From: CAVONB01 sp963697205
GTDB lineage: Bacteria > Pseudomonadota > Alphaproteobacteria > Rhizobiales > Hyphomicrobiaceae
DNA: 64,000 nucleotides
Reading direction: 5' to 3'
NCBI GenBank assembly: GCA_963697205.1
Contig: CAVONB010000010.1
Span: 372,001 to 436,000 of the forward strand
The translations under genes were made by a program, and so were the position numbers. Positions within the stretch are counted from its first letter, which is position 1; each line of letters starts with the position of its first letter. Under the pieces are notes generated by a model, which did no database searches, was not told the DNA's origin, and saw nothing but the letters and a program-made list of their open reading frames with translations. Positions 11,701-21,054 of this stretch are shown here, piece after piece.

Positions 11701-14700
11701 ACCTCGACGGTGACCGGGCGGCGGTCGATGGTCAGGCGACCCGACTGAAACCTCGGGTCGACCGTATAGTTGAAGGCGCGCGAGCCCGTCAGGCCCGTCG
11801 GCGCCTGCCGATAGATCCCGGCATTCGCGTACCCCACATGATCGATTTCCTGGCCGAGCGTGTCGGCCAGCAAGCTGAACGCCGTCACCCCAGTGACGCG
11901 GACGTCGTCGTCTGCGACGACATTGGCCAGCGTCACCGCGCCAAACGCGAGATTTGGCCCATAAACGCGGGTGTGATCGGCGATCCGCCAGTCGATCTCC
12001 CGCGGCGTCACCGTCAGGATGCCGTCGACGTTGCCGCTTGCTGCGATCGTGTAGTTGGACGCAGACGCGCCCGCCAGGCCCGAAGCCGCGATCGTGTACT
12101 GCCCGACGTCGCGCTGCGCCTCGCTCGCACCTGTGTTCGGACCGCTCAGGCCCACGACCGGCGTCACGACGTCGCCTGACAGGACACCGTCGATGTCGAC
12201 GCGCGGGGCACTCACAGAGCCGTACGTCCGCGTCAACGATTGCGCCATGTAGGTAATCGGCTTGGGATCGATCCTGAACGCGCGCGGCAGGCCGTCGAGC
12301 GTGTAGTTCGCCGGATTGAAGCCCGTCCCGCCGGCCGCGACGACGCCGGTCGCCGACACGGTGTAGTCCCCTGCGTTCGTCCTGGTCGGGATCGTGAAGA
12401 GCCCGCCGCCGGTAGGCGTTGTCGAGACGACGTTGCCGTCCTTGTCGGTCACCTGGAGCGTCAGGAAGGCAAATTCCCCGTTCGGCAAGGCGGAGAAGGC
12501 GTCGAGACCACCTACCGTCGCGCCGGATCCATACGCACCCTGAATTCTCGAGAATGCGTAGCCGAGCGTGCGCTTGTCGATCGTCACGCCCGCGACGGGA
12601 GATCCCGCCGGAATGACGTAGTTGTTGCTGGAGATGTCGAGCCCTGAGACGCGCGCCGTATACGTGCCCGCCGGCGCACGCGTATCGAGTGTGCGCGTCA
12701 CTCCACCGCCGTCCGTGACAGAAACGATCGGATTGACGCCGCCGACATGATGCGGCGCCAGGTTCGACAGCGTGACGTTGGCATGCGCTTTGATCGCGTC
12801 GTCGCCGTAGGTATAGGTTGCCGGCGCGATGGTATAGCTGAGTAGGCGCGGCTCGATGATGACCCGGCCGCTGCCCGTTATCGTGAAGTCGTAGTTCGCC
12901 GCATGCGCGCCGCCCAGACCGGAAAGTAGCGTGAAGTAGGTACCGCTCTCCGCATCCGCGGGCAGCGAGGTTACCGTGACGCCCGCATAATTGGTCGACC
13001 CGATCGCAGTAACGTCGTCGCCAGCCAGCACGTTGCCGAGGACGGGACCGGGCACCGCGCCGTGCGTGTCGCCGTACGTCACGGTCGTCGTGCCGTAGGT
13101 GGTGGTGACACGCCGCTTGGCAATGGTGACGCTGGGCAGGATCGGCGCGTCGAGCACATAGTTGGCCGCCGATGCGCCGCCGATGCGGATCTCGCCCATG
13201 AATGTGCCGGCCGGCGAGCGCTGCGTGAACACGCTGCCGGTCGCGCGATCGGCGAACACGCCGTAGACCTCGTCGCCGGCCAACTCCCCACCGAAGCTGC
13301 GCGTCGGCGGCGCATCGCCGTAGGTCCAGTTGGCCGCGGTGACCGGCAGTCCGAAGTAGACGCGCGGATCGATCGTCAGCGACGGGAAGCTCGAAGCACC
13401 GGCAAAGTCAAACGCGTAGTTGCCGGCCTGAGCGCCGGCCAGGCCGCGCGGCTGCATCCGGTAGGTGCCGACCCCCGTGCGATCGGTCAAAACCTGCGCA
13501 CCGCCGGTCGACGCATTGAAAATGTCGATGGCCGCCGATCTGACATCGTCGCCGGCCAGCACGCCCTCGAACGACAGCGAAACGCTGCCAGTGTTGCCGT
13601 AGGTCAGCGTCTGGTCGCAGCAGGCGACCGTCAATTTCTTGGGATCGATCTTGAACGTGCCGCTTGTCGTCGTGGGCGCGGCGATCACGTAGTTCGTCGC
13701 AGATCTCAGCGATTTCGATTCGATGCTGGTGAAGGTGAACGCGTGCGTTCCCGCCGGCAGCTTGGCATCGAGGCGGAGGCCGCCGGACGCATCAGTGTCG
13801 TTCGCGCTCGCATATCCACCCGCGCTCGGCACGTCGAACTGCGCATAGAACTCGCCGTTGTCGCGTGCAAGCAGGCCGGAGAAGGTCACCACCGGGCTCG
13901 GCGCGCCGTACGTATACTGTGTCGATCCGGCGATGAGCGGCGTCAGCGTTCTCGGCGTCTTGACAACGGGAATGACACCGGACCGCAGGTCGATGAAGTA
14001 GCCGGGCGAGGCCGTGGACGAGAAGCTGAAAGTGGATCCCGGCGGCAACACGACGTCGGCAAATGAGGCGTCGCCGACGTTTGCCGTCGTCGAGGCGTTG
14101 ATGATCTGGAAGCTGAAGCCGGTGACGTCGGACGCGGTATCGGTCCCTTGTAGCGCGCCGCGCACGATGCGCCAGGGGGCGCCGGTCGGCGGTGATGATA
14201 CCAGTGACGAGCCGTAGATCGACGAGACCGTCACGCCCGGGTCCGGACCGAGCGCAAGTCGTGTCGCGTCGGAAGCGGCCAAATCGAAGCCTTCCAGCCC
14301 GTTCGCAATCACTTTGAGAAAGCCGTGACGGATCTGAGTCCCGCTGCTGTAGAACGAGACCGTCGATGGGAACTCTTCCGCGGAAATGGCCGACGTCGCT
14401 TCGGTGGCCCAGCTGACGTTACCCTCCAAGGACCGCAGATCGATGTGCGGCGTGATGCCGGCCGGCGCGATGACGAGGTTTCCGCTGTAGCTCTGCGCCA
14501 TCCGCGTCGTGACGTCGCCCGTCACCGTGATCCACGGCCGGGGGCTTGTACTGTCGCCCGCGTGGGTCACGGTCAGGCTGCGCGCCGTGATCTGGCCCAG
14601 CCGAATGTCCCCCGCCGTGCCGGGAGCGCCAGCCGCCATCGTGATGGCGATGTCGCCATCGGTGCCCGCCTCGATGCGGCGCGTGCGGATGCTCGCATCG

Positions 14701-16601
14701 CCCGGATCGCGCTCGCCGACGGCTGCGGGATCGTTCGCGGTGATCGAGATGCGGTTGCCGAGATCCGTGAACGAGTTCAGCAGTAGCAGCGCGTCGATCT
14801 CCACGCTGCGGCCCGCGCTCAGCGTGAAATCCCCGAACTTCGGGCTCGTGACGCCCGTCGATGTGAAGCCTATGGGCGCTCCGATGATGATGTCGTTGCT
14901 CGCCTGCAGCGTGACGTCGACGCCGCTCGTGACGAGAAGATCGGAGATCGCCTGCGCGCTCAGCACCGTGAACGCGGACGTTCCGTCGTAGGGATAGGAG
15001 CCCGGGGAATCGAATGGCCCGGAGTTCGTGACATAGATGTCCTTCGGATCGAGCAGCAGTCGGCCGCCCGGACCGATCGCGACACCGGCAAGGTTGAGCG
15101 CGCCGAGCAGGCCGCGCGACGACAGTTCCACCGCGCCGCCGCCCAACTCGTCTTGAGCGCGGACCGTGCCGGCGACGTCGGTCCGGCTCCGGCTCCACAC
15201 GATCACCGTGCCGGCAAGACCGCGCGGCTGGGTGCTGGAGACGTCGATCGTGGTCGCACCGTCGATGCTGGTCGTGTCCGCGCTGGCAAGCCCCTGCAGA
15301 GCGCCGAAGCGGCCGACGAATGCCATGCCTTCCGGCGAGGTCGTATCGGTTTCCTTGCCGCCGCGGAATGCACCGCCGACGCGGATGAGGCCACCCTGCT
15401 CGGAGCCAGTGGCCGTGATCGCGGCTCCTGCCAAATCGACATTGCGTCCGGTGATGTCGATGCGCCCGCCGATCGTGCCGTCGGCGAGAAGGCGCCCGGT
15501 GGCTTCGAGCCGCACGTCGTTGATCGCTTCGATCAGAATCACGCCCGCCGGTGTCGAAAGCTCATCGTTGCCGCGCGCATCGACCGTGCCGGCAATCGTG
15601 ACGTCGTGGCCGGTGATCTCCACCGAACGTCCGGCCGTCGCGCGACCGGATACCTCGACGCGTCCACCGCCACCGCCACCGAGCACGATGGCGCCGTCGC
15701 GACCTGTGGCCGATCGCGCCGACAGTCGGCCCGGCACGTTGACGGCGTCGCGGATCGCACCGCGCACGGTTGCAACCTTCAGCTCGATGCGCCCCCCGGC
15801 CGCCTCGATCGTGCCGGCGTTGGTCACCAGAGCCTTGCCGTTGGGCAGAGTGGACGAGGGCACCGCGACCTGGAGAAATCCGTCGCCGCTGAGGTCGAGC
15901 GTTGCCTGTTCGCCGGCTCCCAGTCCGATCCGGCCGAGCGGCACCGACACCGCGCCGTCGTTGTCGACGCTGCCGCCGATTAGGGCGGCAAAGCCGCCGC
16001 TACCAACTGTGATGCGGCCGCCATTGACGACCCCCGCCGACGCACCACCGCCGTTGAAGCGCAGGCGCCCGGCGTTGAAATCGTCGTTCGTGATGTCGAG
16101 AGTGGAAGCCACGAACCCGCCGCCGAGATTGACCGTGCCGGTCGGCGTGATCGCGATCCCGTTCGGGTTGACCAGGAATACCTGGCCGTTACCGGAGAGC
16201 TGGCCGGCGATGCTTGAGGTTGCCCCGCCCGTGACGCGATTGAGCGTGGCGGCGCCGGCCCCGGGCTGGCGGAACTCCACCGACGCGCCCTGCCCGATCG
16301 AGAACGTGTACCAGTTGACCACCGCCCGCTGCGACGACTGGTCGATGCGCATCGTCGTGGCGTTCGGCGTCGAGATCGTTGCGGCGCCTGAGGCAACGGC
16401 GCCGCCTTGCGGCAACGGCGACTGCGCGTACGCCGGCAGGGTCGACGGCAGCACGAGCACAGCCGCCATCGCCGTGTGCAGGGCGCGCGTCGAGGCGCCG
16501 GCGACGAACGACCAGATGTCGTGCGCGTTCCGCCCGTGGCGCGACGTGCGCCCGACACCTTGATCGCACGGGTCCGTTGCGTGACGTTTGTCATGTCGCA
16601 T
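8703..16601 (-). CDS. TpsA: filamentous haemagglutinin-like exoprotein with MBG/YDG repeats
   Basis: A 2632-residue two-partner-secretion exoprotein. An N-terminal signal region ends near TLPAYAQS. The TPS domain (about 60-330) contains VFLVNPNGIAI, the conserved NPNG that its pore partner recognises, and predicts a beta-helix. From about residue 890 to 2100 follow roughly 13 copies of an 80-90 residue repeat marked by TYGD/VYG-type motifs (TYGAPSP, TYGDAPP, TYGDVPQ), typical of MBG/YDG adhesin domains. The C-terminal 450 residues are rich in Gly/Ala/Ser and end in a charged alpha-helical segment. It is exported across the outer membrane and probably serves in adhesion or aggregation. The TpsB gene ends four bases upstream. 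Confidence 0.93.
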   Translation of the reverse strand: MRHDKRHATDPCDQGVGRTSRHGRNAHDIWSFVAGASTRALHTAMAAVLVLPSTLPAYAQSPLPQGGAVASGAATISTPNATTMRIDQSSQRAVVNWYTFSIGQGASVEFRQPGAGAATLNRVTGGATSSIAGQLSGNGQVFLVNPNGIAITPTGTVNLGGGFVASTLDITNDDFNAGRLRFNGGGASAGVVNGGRITVGSGGFAALIGGSVDNDGAVSVPLGRIGLGAGEQATLDLSGDGFLQVAVPSSTLPNGKALVTNAGTIEAAGGRIELKVATVRGAIRDAVNVPGRLSARSATGRDGAIVLGGGGGGRVEVSGRATAGRSVEITGHDVTIAGTVDARGNDELSTPAGVILIEAINDVRLEATGRLLADGTIGGRIDITGRNVDLAGAAITATGSEQGGLIRVGGAFRGGKETDTTSPEGMAFVGRFGALQGLASADTTSIDGATTIDVSSTQPRGLAGTVIVWSRSRTDVAGTVRAQDELGGGAVELSSRGLLGALNLAGVAIGPGGRLLLDPKDIYVTNSGPFDSPGSYPYDGTSAFTVLSAQAISDLLVTSGVDVTLQASNDIIIGAPIGFTSTGVTSPKFGDFTLSAGRSVEIDALLLLNSFTDLGNRISITANDPAAVGERDPGDASIRTRRIEAGTDGDIAITMAAGAPGTAGDIRLGQITARSLTVTHAGDSTSPRPWITVTGDVTTRMAQSYSGNLVIAPAGITPHIDLRSLEGNVSWATEATSAISAEEFPSTVSFYSSGTQIRHGFLKVIANGLEGFDLAASDATRLALGPDPGVTVSSIYGSSLVSSPPTGAPWRIVRGALQGTDTASDVTGFSFQIINASTTANVGDASFADVVLPPGSTFSFSSTASPGYFIDLRSGVIPVVKTPRTLTPLIAGSTQYTYGAPSPVVTFSGLLARDNGEFYAQFDVPSAGGYASANDTDASGGLRLDAKLPAGTHAFTFTSIESKSLRSATNYVIAAPTTTSGTFKIDPKKLTVACCDQTLTYGNTGSVSLSFEGVLAGDDVRSAAIDIFNASTGGAQVLTDRTGVGTYRMQPRGLAGAQAGNYAFDFAGASSFPSLTIDPRVYFGLPVTAANWTYGDAPPTRSFGGELAGDEVYGVFADRATGSVFTQRSPAGTFMGEIRIGGASAANYVLDAPILPSVTIAKRRVTTTYGTTTVTYGDTHGAVPGPVLGNVLAGDDVTAIGSTNYAGVTVTSLPADAESGTYFTLLSGLGGAHAANYDFTITGSGRVIIEPRLLSYTIAPATYTYGDDAIKAHANVTLSNLAPHHVGGVNPIVSVTDGGGVTRTLDTRAPAGTYTARVSGLDISSNNYVIPAGSPVAGVTIDKRTLGYAFSRIQGAYGSGATVGGLDAFSALPNGEFAFLTLQVTDKDGNVVSTTPTGGGLFTIPTRTNAGDYTVSATGVVAAGGTGFNPANYTLDGLPRAFRIDPKPITYMAQSLTRTYGSVSAPRVDIDGVLSGDVVTPVVGLSGPNTGASEAQRDVGQYTIAASGLAGASASNYTIAASGNVDGILTVTPREIDWRIADHTRVYGPNLAFGAVTLANVVADDDVRVTGVTAFSLLADTLGQEIDHVGYANAGIYRQAPTGLTGSRAFNYTVDPRFQSGRLTIDRRPVTVEVPTFTREFHQGVTATQPTAYTGITDFLPGDDVGIVVSAPASRADVGTYPMNAFLTGSRRNNYTIVASTLGAYVIAPTRLVFEPGTPATIVSTYGDPPPVDISWFQAVADGARIYMPNTVALHSSGQPNTRTPVGLFDLLRTLQDKTNFTLVEPGPRLLVEPRPVTIPPLSVVYGDAPPLVTQLDNVVNGDEITARIAAFAGRDVDRIWNVDGSLIGTPPNAGTYTIQDARLSGSNASNYRFAPSPVPGLTITPRPITVASIDDVRTTYGDVPQAFDAAQSSHLLAAGGRYLQFGVTFANLVTPSHAAELLLPMGDSLNEADGNAVAITDRVGAGTYTWSPVAGATPIGMVNCLSCAAGNYVLADTGHASANVIVDPRIVGYQIPDAAAVYGEPLTQTVTLSNVLPRDVPDLGVAFGIQENNVFVNGALLAVSGGSHTGTGMDYAGELARAPAGTYGVRLQALTGTAAGNYRVADMTTPIPTLAISPKPLTYAAPTFESLHLFGMVDSFVARLAPEWTTLDGVLPGDSVAATLGVSTAPGSTPTLLTATGAGNFDVGTYPVVATGLYGPHARNYVIASAGNVPGALIVRPFFGAGLFDDLPFIDVEDTFRQALLNSGSKPSTGLPDTTNPSTGGGTSTVTVPGDGRPTTGVGAGVSAGTGFSSGDYSGEALAEARASFDAWSTTPVDLSAGVSGNVTAERTIETTCGGEPCSISTSGHLSGYASLSARFDLLTGFQSVAETGASAGAQAEFLSGCGNATCVVSGGVVANVGAQASAEASWDNGVSLGAGAGAIAGVSARGRAGVSGGGGSLSGGAGASTGKVGAGGGASVGMEDWELQLNFNLSLHLGIFGVDLDLGLGLDLGDLGGKVIGQWMEAAGEAISDAFRGKKVRYRWDYEDPIAAQAQLGRFEYFKFALHRARELQLDVARNMLRDGGDPELYRAQIEQAKSMADRLIEAAAAENFIISYGGGNVTLIDPNPPKIVRKTEVKYDDNWNPANWF

Positions 16602-16604
16602 GGC

Positions 16605-18404
16605 TCAGAACCTCACGGCGAACTGCGCGTTGACGCGCCATTCGTCTTCGTTTCCAGGGAGATCGGAGACTTGTCGTCCCGCCTCGATGTGCGCGCTGGT
16701 CGACAGCCTCTCGCGCAACTCAGGCGACTGCAGTCTCACGCCGACGCCGTAGCCCGACGCCGTCACATCCTTGCTTTCGACCGCCGTCGGCCGGCGCACG
16801 GACCCTCGGCCGGCCGAAACGAAGGCGTATGGCGCAACGTGGATCGGGCCATGAGCCGTCGGCAGCTCCATCTGGCGCACGAACTCGGCCCGCACGGTTG
16901 CCCCTTCATCCACGCTGAAGGTGCCCGGCAGGAAGGGCGAGACCGCATCGAGACCGTCGAGCGAGAACTGCTCGCTCGTAAACAGCGCCGCACCGAACGA
17001 GCTCTGCCCCTTGAGCGTGACCGATAGCGCCACGTCCTGCGTGACCGGGCGCGTCACCTGCACGGTGGCGGCAACCTTGGAGAAGGTCGGCGATGCACCG
17101 AGCCGCGACAGCGGCACGCCCGTGCGGCGTGCATCGTCCGCGTCGCGTCCGTCGAGCCCTTGCGACAGCGTCACCGAGGCCGCGATGGTGTGGATGCTGG
17201 CGAGAACGCCGCGCCACTCGAGCCCCGGTCGCACGGTGGTGTAGCGGTCGTGACGCATGCGCACGCCGAAATCCACCATGTCGGTCAACTGGTCGAGATG
17301 GTCGAGCGCCGCCGTCAGGTTGAGCTTCTCAGCCCGCGTCCAGCGCAACGGATAGCTTGCGCGCAGCGCGTAACGCGTCATCGTGCCTTCAGTTGCTGGC
17401 GTGAACGCGCTGGCAGCCGAGCGCGTCTGTGTCCGCGTGACCTCCAGATTGAGCGTCAGGCCATCGTTGCCAAGGGGCAGCACCAAGCCGCCGCCCGTAA
17501 CGCGCATCGGCGTATCGGCCGCGAGAACCTGGGACACGTCCGCGGGCGTCGTCGCCGACAGGTAGACCTGCTCGCCGCGGCCGAGCAGGCTGTTGAACGT
17601 GACACTGGCGTTGACGCCCCAGCCGTTGGCTGTGGCCGACTGGCGATTGTCGGTCGAGACAGTGCCGCTCAGCAGCCGATGGCGGCCGTCGAGCACGAGC
17701 CGCACACCGCCGGGCCTTTGGCCGGGTGCCAGCGCGCTGCGCAGCGTCAGCCCGGCAAGATCTCCCGCCAGCAGCACCGCGCGCTCCAGCGTGTCGCGGT
17801 TGAGGTGTCTGCGCTCGAGCAGGATTGCGAGTCGGTGGGCGGTCGCCTGCCTGATGCGCGCTGGCACGGCGGCGACGTCGATCTCCTCTATGAAGCCATC
17901 GACCACCACCATCCTCAAGCCGCCGCCGTCAACGAGCTTTTGCGGTGGCAGCACCACGCGCACGAGCGGGTAGCCGGCCTCGCTGTAAAGACGTTCCAGG
18001 GCACTCGCGGCGGCAAACAGTTCCCGCACGGTGAGCCGTCGGCTCTCCAGCGCCGCGAGCAGCGGCCGGCTGGTCTCTTCCATCTCCGCGAAGGCGCCGT
18101 CGACGCTGACACGCCCGACCGTGACGCGCAGCTCCGCCCCGCCTGCTGGCGTGGCCGCCGGCGCAGGACGGCTCTCCGCCGCCGGCAGCCTGCGCACGCC
18201 AGGGGCCATCGGCTCCCCCGACGGCGGCCTCAGCGTCGGCGGCGTCACCTGGCTCGGCGCAACGCCCTGCGCCTGGACCACGGTCGCAGCCATAGCCGGG
18301 GCAGCCAGGAGTGCAACCGCGAGCGCCAGGCGCCAGCCTCGCGGTCGCGCGATCGGCGCTTGTTGACGGTCGAGACCGGCCTCGCACGGAAGTGCCTGCT
18401 GCAT
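16605..18404 (-). CDS. TpsB: ShlB/FhaC/HecB-type outer-membrane transporter
   Basis: A 599-residue outer-membrane pore for the adjacent exoprotein. After a signal peptide and a Pro-rich linker comes a POTRA_2 region (about 95-200, with the pattern YPLVRVVLPPQKL) and then a beta-barrel domain (about 200-599) containing VRLVLDGRHRLLSGTVSTDN and the family-like C-terminal segment ending in VNAQFAVRF, with the terminal Phe needed for barrel insertion by BAM. It is Omp85/TpsB family. It precedes tpsA with a three-base gap, so the pair is translated together. Confidence 0.93.
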   Translation of the reverse strand: MQQALPCEAGLDRQQAPIARPRGWRLALAVALLAAPAMAATVVQAQGVAPSQVTPPTLRPPSGEPMAPGVRRLPAAESRPAPAATPAGGAELRVTVGRVSVDGAFAEMEETSRPLLAALESRRLTVRELFAAASALERLYSEAGYPLVRVVLPPQKLVDGGGLRMVVVDGFIEEIDVAAVPARIRQATAHRLAILLERRHLNRDTLERAVLLAGDLAGLTLRSALAPGQRPGGVRLVLDGRHRLLSGTVSTDNRQSATANGWGVNASVTFNSLLGRGEQVYLSATTPADVSQVLAADTPMRVTGGGLVLPLGNDGLTLNLEVTRTQTRSAASAFTPATEGTMTRYALRASYPLRWTRAEKLNLTAALDHLDQLTDMVDFGVRMRHDRYTTVRPGLEWRGVLASIHTIAASVTLSQGLDGRDADDARRTGVPLSRLGASPTFSKVAATVQVTRPVTQDVALSVTLKGQSSFGAALFTSEQFSLDGLDAVSPFLPGTFSVDEGATVRAEFVRQMELPTAHGPIHVAPYAFVSAGRGSVRRPTAVESKDVTASGYGVGVRLQSPELRERLSTSAHIEAGRQVSDLPGNEDEWRVNAQFAVRF

Positions 18405-18584
18405 CGCTGACGGAGCCCCCTCTCTCCGGCAGTGCTACGCAAGACAGGTGCTTGGGCGACGTGGCGAGCCGCAAAGAGCGGTGCGCCACACGAACAAATG
18501 AGGAATCTTGAGGCGTTCGGTGCAAAGACAACATCAGTCGTGGGCACCAACCATCTGTGATAGCTAAGTGATTCACGGTTCATC

Positions 18585-18610
18585 TGTCATAGGACGGACG
18601 TCATATGACA
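18585..18610. promoter_or_regulatory. Inverted repeat in the divergent tps/regulator interval
   Basis: TGTCATA (18585-18591) and TATGACA (18604-18610) form a perfect seven-base inverted repeat with a 12-base gap; the inner sequence GTCATATGAC is itself palindromic. It lies about 70 bases before the LuxR-type regulator and 180 bases from tpsB. It is a plausible operator for that regulator; this is inference. Confidence 0.4.
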
Positions 18611-18680
18611 CGCGCTCGACCCGCGCTATGTTGCCCGTCGTGGCCATCCCGCCCTCCACCCGTGCCAAGCCGCAAAGAGG

Positions 18681-20396
18681 ATGAGCGAACAGTTTCCCAC
18701 TGACATCGATCTGGAGATCATCGCGGACAGCTTTCGCGCGATCAGCGATCTGCAGTCCTGGGACCGCCTGGTCGCGACCTGGGATCGCAAAATTGCGACC
18801 GCCGGGTTCGGTGAGGGTCGCCTTGCGGGCGAAAAGCAGCTGAAGGAGCACTACTCCACGATTGGCGCGCTCCTCGAGCGTGTCGGTCTGCCCGCAGCCG
18901 TCGATCCCGCTGAGCAGGCCGTGAGTTCTGTGCTCGAACCGGCCATGACAATCTCCGAACGGTTGCGGGTGGTGGCCATCAACAAGGCCGGTCGCGAGGC
19001 CTTCGGCGTGGAGCAGGGACAGGTCGCGACGCTGGACTGGCTTCGCGACGATGATCGCCGCGCGCTGCGCCAGTTCATCGCCCAGCAGGCCGGCAGCGGC
19101 AATCAGCAGTATTCGGTGCTGCGCGCCCGCTGGCCCGGCGGGCACGATGGCATCATCGAGGTTTTCCCCGTGCGTGTGCCAGGCGTGTCGACGACGTTCA
19201 CGGTGCTGCGCGAGCTGACCATGCGGTGGTCAAGCATCATCGACAGCGTCCTCGTCGAGGCCTTCGGGTTGACGCAGGCGGAAACCGATATCGCGCGCCT
19301 GCTCTTCATCCACGCCGACATCGCCAAGGTGGCCGAGGCGCGCGGTGTCAGCGTGCGCACGACACGGCTGCAGCTCAGCAACATGTACGCCAAGACAGAG
19401 ACCGCCGACCAGGTCGAGCTCGTCCGCCTGCTGGTTCTGCTCGGCGCGCGCCTGGCCGACAAGGCCGGCAGCAACGCGCTGGAATGGCGCGATCCGTTGG
19501 GGCGCGAACGCATCCTGATACGCCCGAATGGGCAGCCATTGGCCTATAGCGTGATGGGTGCGCAAAACGGTGTGCCGGCGCTGTTCGTGCACGGCATCGT
19601 CAACGGCTACCTTTATCCCGAGGAGTTTCAAGCGACGCTCGAGTCACATGGCGTGATGCTCTACGTAATCTCACGTCCCGGCGCAGGCAGCAGCCGCGCC
19701 GATCCGGCCCTCGATAGTCTCACCGACCACGTCGAGGCGATTTCGTTTCTGTGTGCAGAGCTGGGACTGAAGGGCATCGCTGCGGCTGCCATCCACGCCA
19801 GCGTCATCCCCCTCGCCGCCGTTGCCGCACGCCCCGACAATCCCTTTCGCGCCATCCTCGCCATGGGCCGCTTCCTGCCCTACAACGCGCGTCTGAACGC
19901 CAAAATCGCCATGATGCCGCGCACGCTGTTGTGGTTGGCGACCAAGGCGCCATGGGCTGCCGAAATTGTCGGCCGACACGGCTGGCGTGCGCTCGTGCAG
20001 AACGGCGTCGACTGGTACATCGAGCGGGCCTACGGCGATATGCCGTTCGATCTGACAACGACCAGGAAGCCGGAAATCGTCCCCTTGATGCGCAACGCCT
20101 GTGCGTTCACGTTCCAGCAGGGTCCCGAGATCTTCTTCGACGACATGAGAATGCGCAGCAACGACATCAGCCCTTACGTGCGCGCCTTGGACATTCCGTT
20201 CCACTGGATGCTCGGCGGCGTGGACGTCTACACCTCCGGTGCGGTGCGCTTCTACGAGCAGCAGGACCTGGACGCGTTCATGGCGCTCAATCCGCGCATC
20301 ACCTTCGAATCCGTCGCGCAGGCCTCCGAGTTGATGCCTTATCAGCAACCCGCCCTCGTCGCCCGCCGCATTGCCGAGGCCACCAAGGCCGGTTGA
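18681..20396 (+). CDS. LuxR-type HTH regulator fused to an alpha/beta-hydrolase-like domain
   Basis: A 571-residue protein in three parts. Residues 1-190 look like a PAS-type sensor (SERLRVVAINKAGREAFGV). Residues about 196-255 are a LuxR-like helix-turn-helix (LTQAETDIARLLFIHADIAK ... VSVRTTRLQLSNMYAKT). Residues about 285-565 resemble an alpha/beta hydrolase (PALFVHGIVNG oxyanion region and a C-terminal cap). The nucleophile elbow reads HASVI rather than GxSxG, so the hydrolase domain may be a ligand sensor and not an enzyme. The gene is divergent from the TPS operon, which it may control. A purine-rich AAGAGG abuts the ATG. Confidence 0.78.
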   Translation: MSEQFPTDIDLEIIADSFRAISDLQSWDRLVATWDRKIATAGFGEGRLAGEKQLKEHYSTIGALLERVGLPAAVDPAEQAVSSVLEPAMTISERLRVVAINKAGREAFGVEQGQVATLDWLRDDDRRALRQFIAQQAGSGNQQYSVLRARWPGGHDGIIEVFPVRVPGVSTTFTVLRELTMRWSSIIDSVLVEAFGLTQAETDIARLLFIHADIAKVAEARGVSVRTTRLQLSNMYAKTETADQVELVRLLVLLGARLADKAGSNALEWRDPLGRERILIRPNGQPLAYSVMGAQNGVPALFVHGIVNGYLYPEEFQATLESHGVMLYVISRPGAGSSRADPALDSLTDHVEAISFLCAELGLKGIAAAAIHASVIPLAAVAARPDNPFRAILAMGRFLPYNARLNAKIAMMPRTLLWLATKAPWAAEIVGRHGWRALVQNGVDWYIERAYGDMPFDLTTTRKPEIVPLMRNACAFTFQQGPEIFFDDMRMRSNDISPYVRALDIPFHWMLGGVDVYTSGAVRFYEQQDLDAFMALNPRITFESVAQASELMPYQQPALVARRIAEATKAG

Positions 20397-20405
20397 TCCG
20401 CCGCT

Positions 20406-20855
20406 TCACCGCACGACCAGCACCGGCACCGCGCAATGCGTCAGCACTTTCTGCGTCACGCTACCCAGCAGCATCGCAGACACGCCGCGCCGTCCGTGTG
20501 AGCCCATCACGATGAGATCGGCCGGTAGCGACGTTGCCGCTGCGATGATCGCCTCGTCGGGATGACGCGCCTCCGCGATCCGGCCCTCGACCGTCACGCC
20601 CATGGCGCGTGCATCGTCGGCCGCCGCCTCGATCGCCGCCTTGGCATCGCCTTGCAGATAGGCGAGCGCTTGCGCTCGCCAGCTCTCTGGCTCGTGATCG
20701 AACGCATGTCCACCCTCGCCTACGCTGGCCAGCGGCTCGGCGACGCACAGGATGGTCACGCGGGCCTTCTCGGTCGCCGCGAGCGCGAGGCCGGCTCGAA
20801 CCGCTCGCGTTGCGATCTCGGATCCGTCCGTTGGAATGAGGATGTGAGTGTACAT
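20406..20855 (-). CDS. Universal stress protein (UspA family)
   Basis: A 149-residue single-domain Usp. It starts MYTHILIPTDGSEIATRAV and ends with GSHGRRGVSAMLLGSVTQKV, the G-x2-G-x9-G(S/T) ATP-binding motif of this family, then VPVLVVR. I chose ATG 20855 because AGGAG lies eight bases upstream and the conserved first strand begins there; the longer frame upstream encodes only Arg-rich sequence. Usually cytoplasmic and involved in stress survival. Confidence 0.92.
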   Translation of the reverse strand: MYTHILIPTDGSEIATRAVRAGLALAATEKARVTILCVAEPLASVGEGGHAFDHEPESWRAQALAYLQGDAKAAIEAAADDARAMGVTVEGRIAEARHPDEAIIAAATSLPADLIVMGSHGRRGVSAMLLGSVTQKVLTHCAVPVLVVR

Positions 20856-21054
20856 CGGCTCTCCTGGATCAGCTGCCGAACGTTTGACACGAGTGTTCCG
20901 GTTGCGACGCTTGCTTCCCATTGCCGAGCGCTCGCTTGCAAGGGTCGGAACCAAGAGGGATGCCAGCAAGTCCATGATTTTAGTGAATCGTTTGTATCGG
21001 ACGTTTGGCTGCGAGATTAGCAGCGACCGGGGACCAAACGTCAGATGCGCTACA

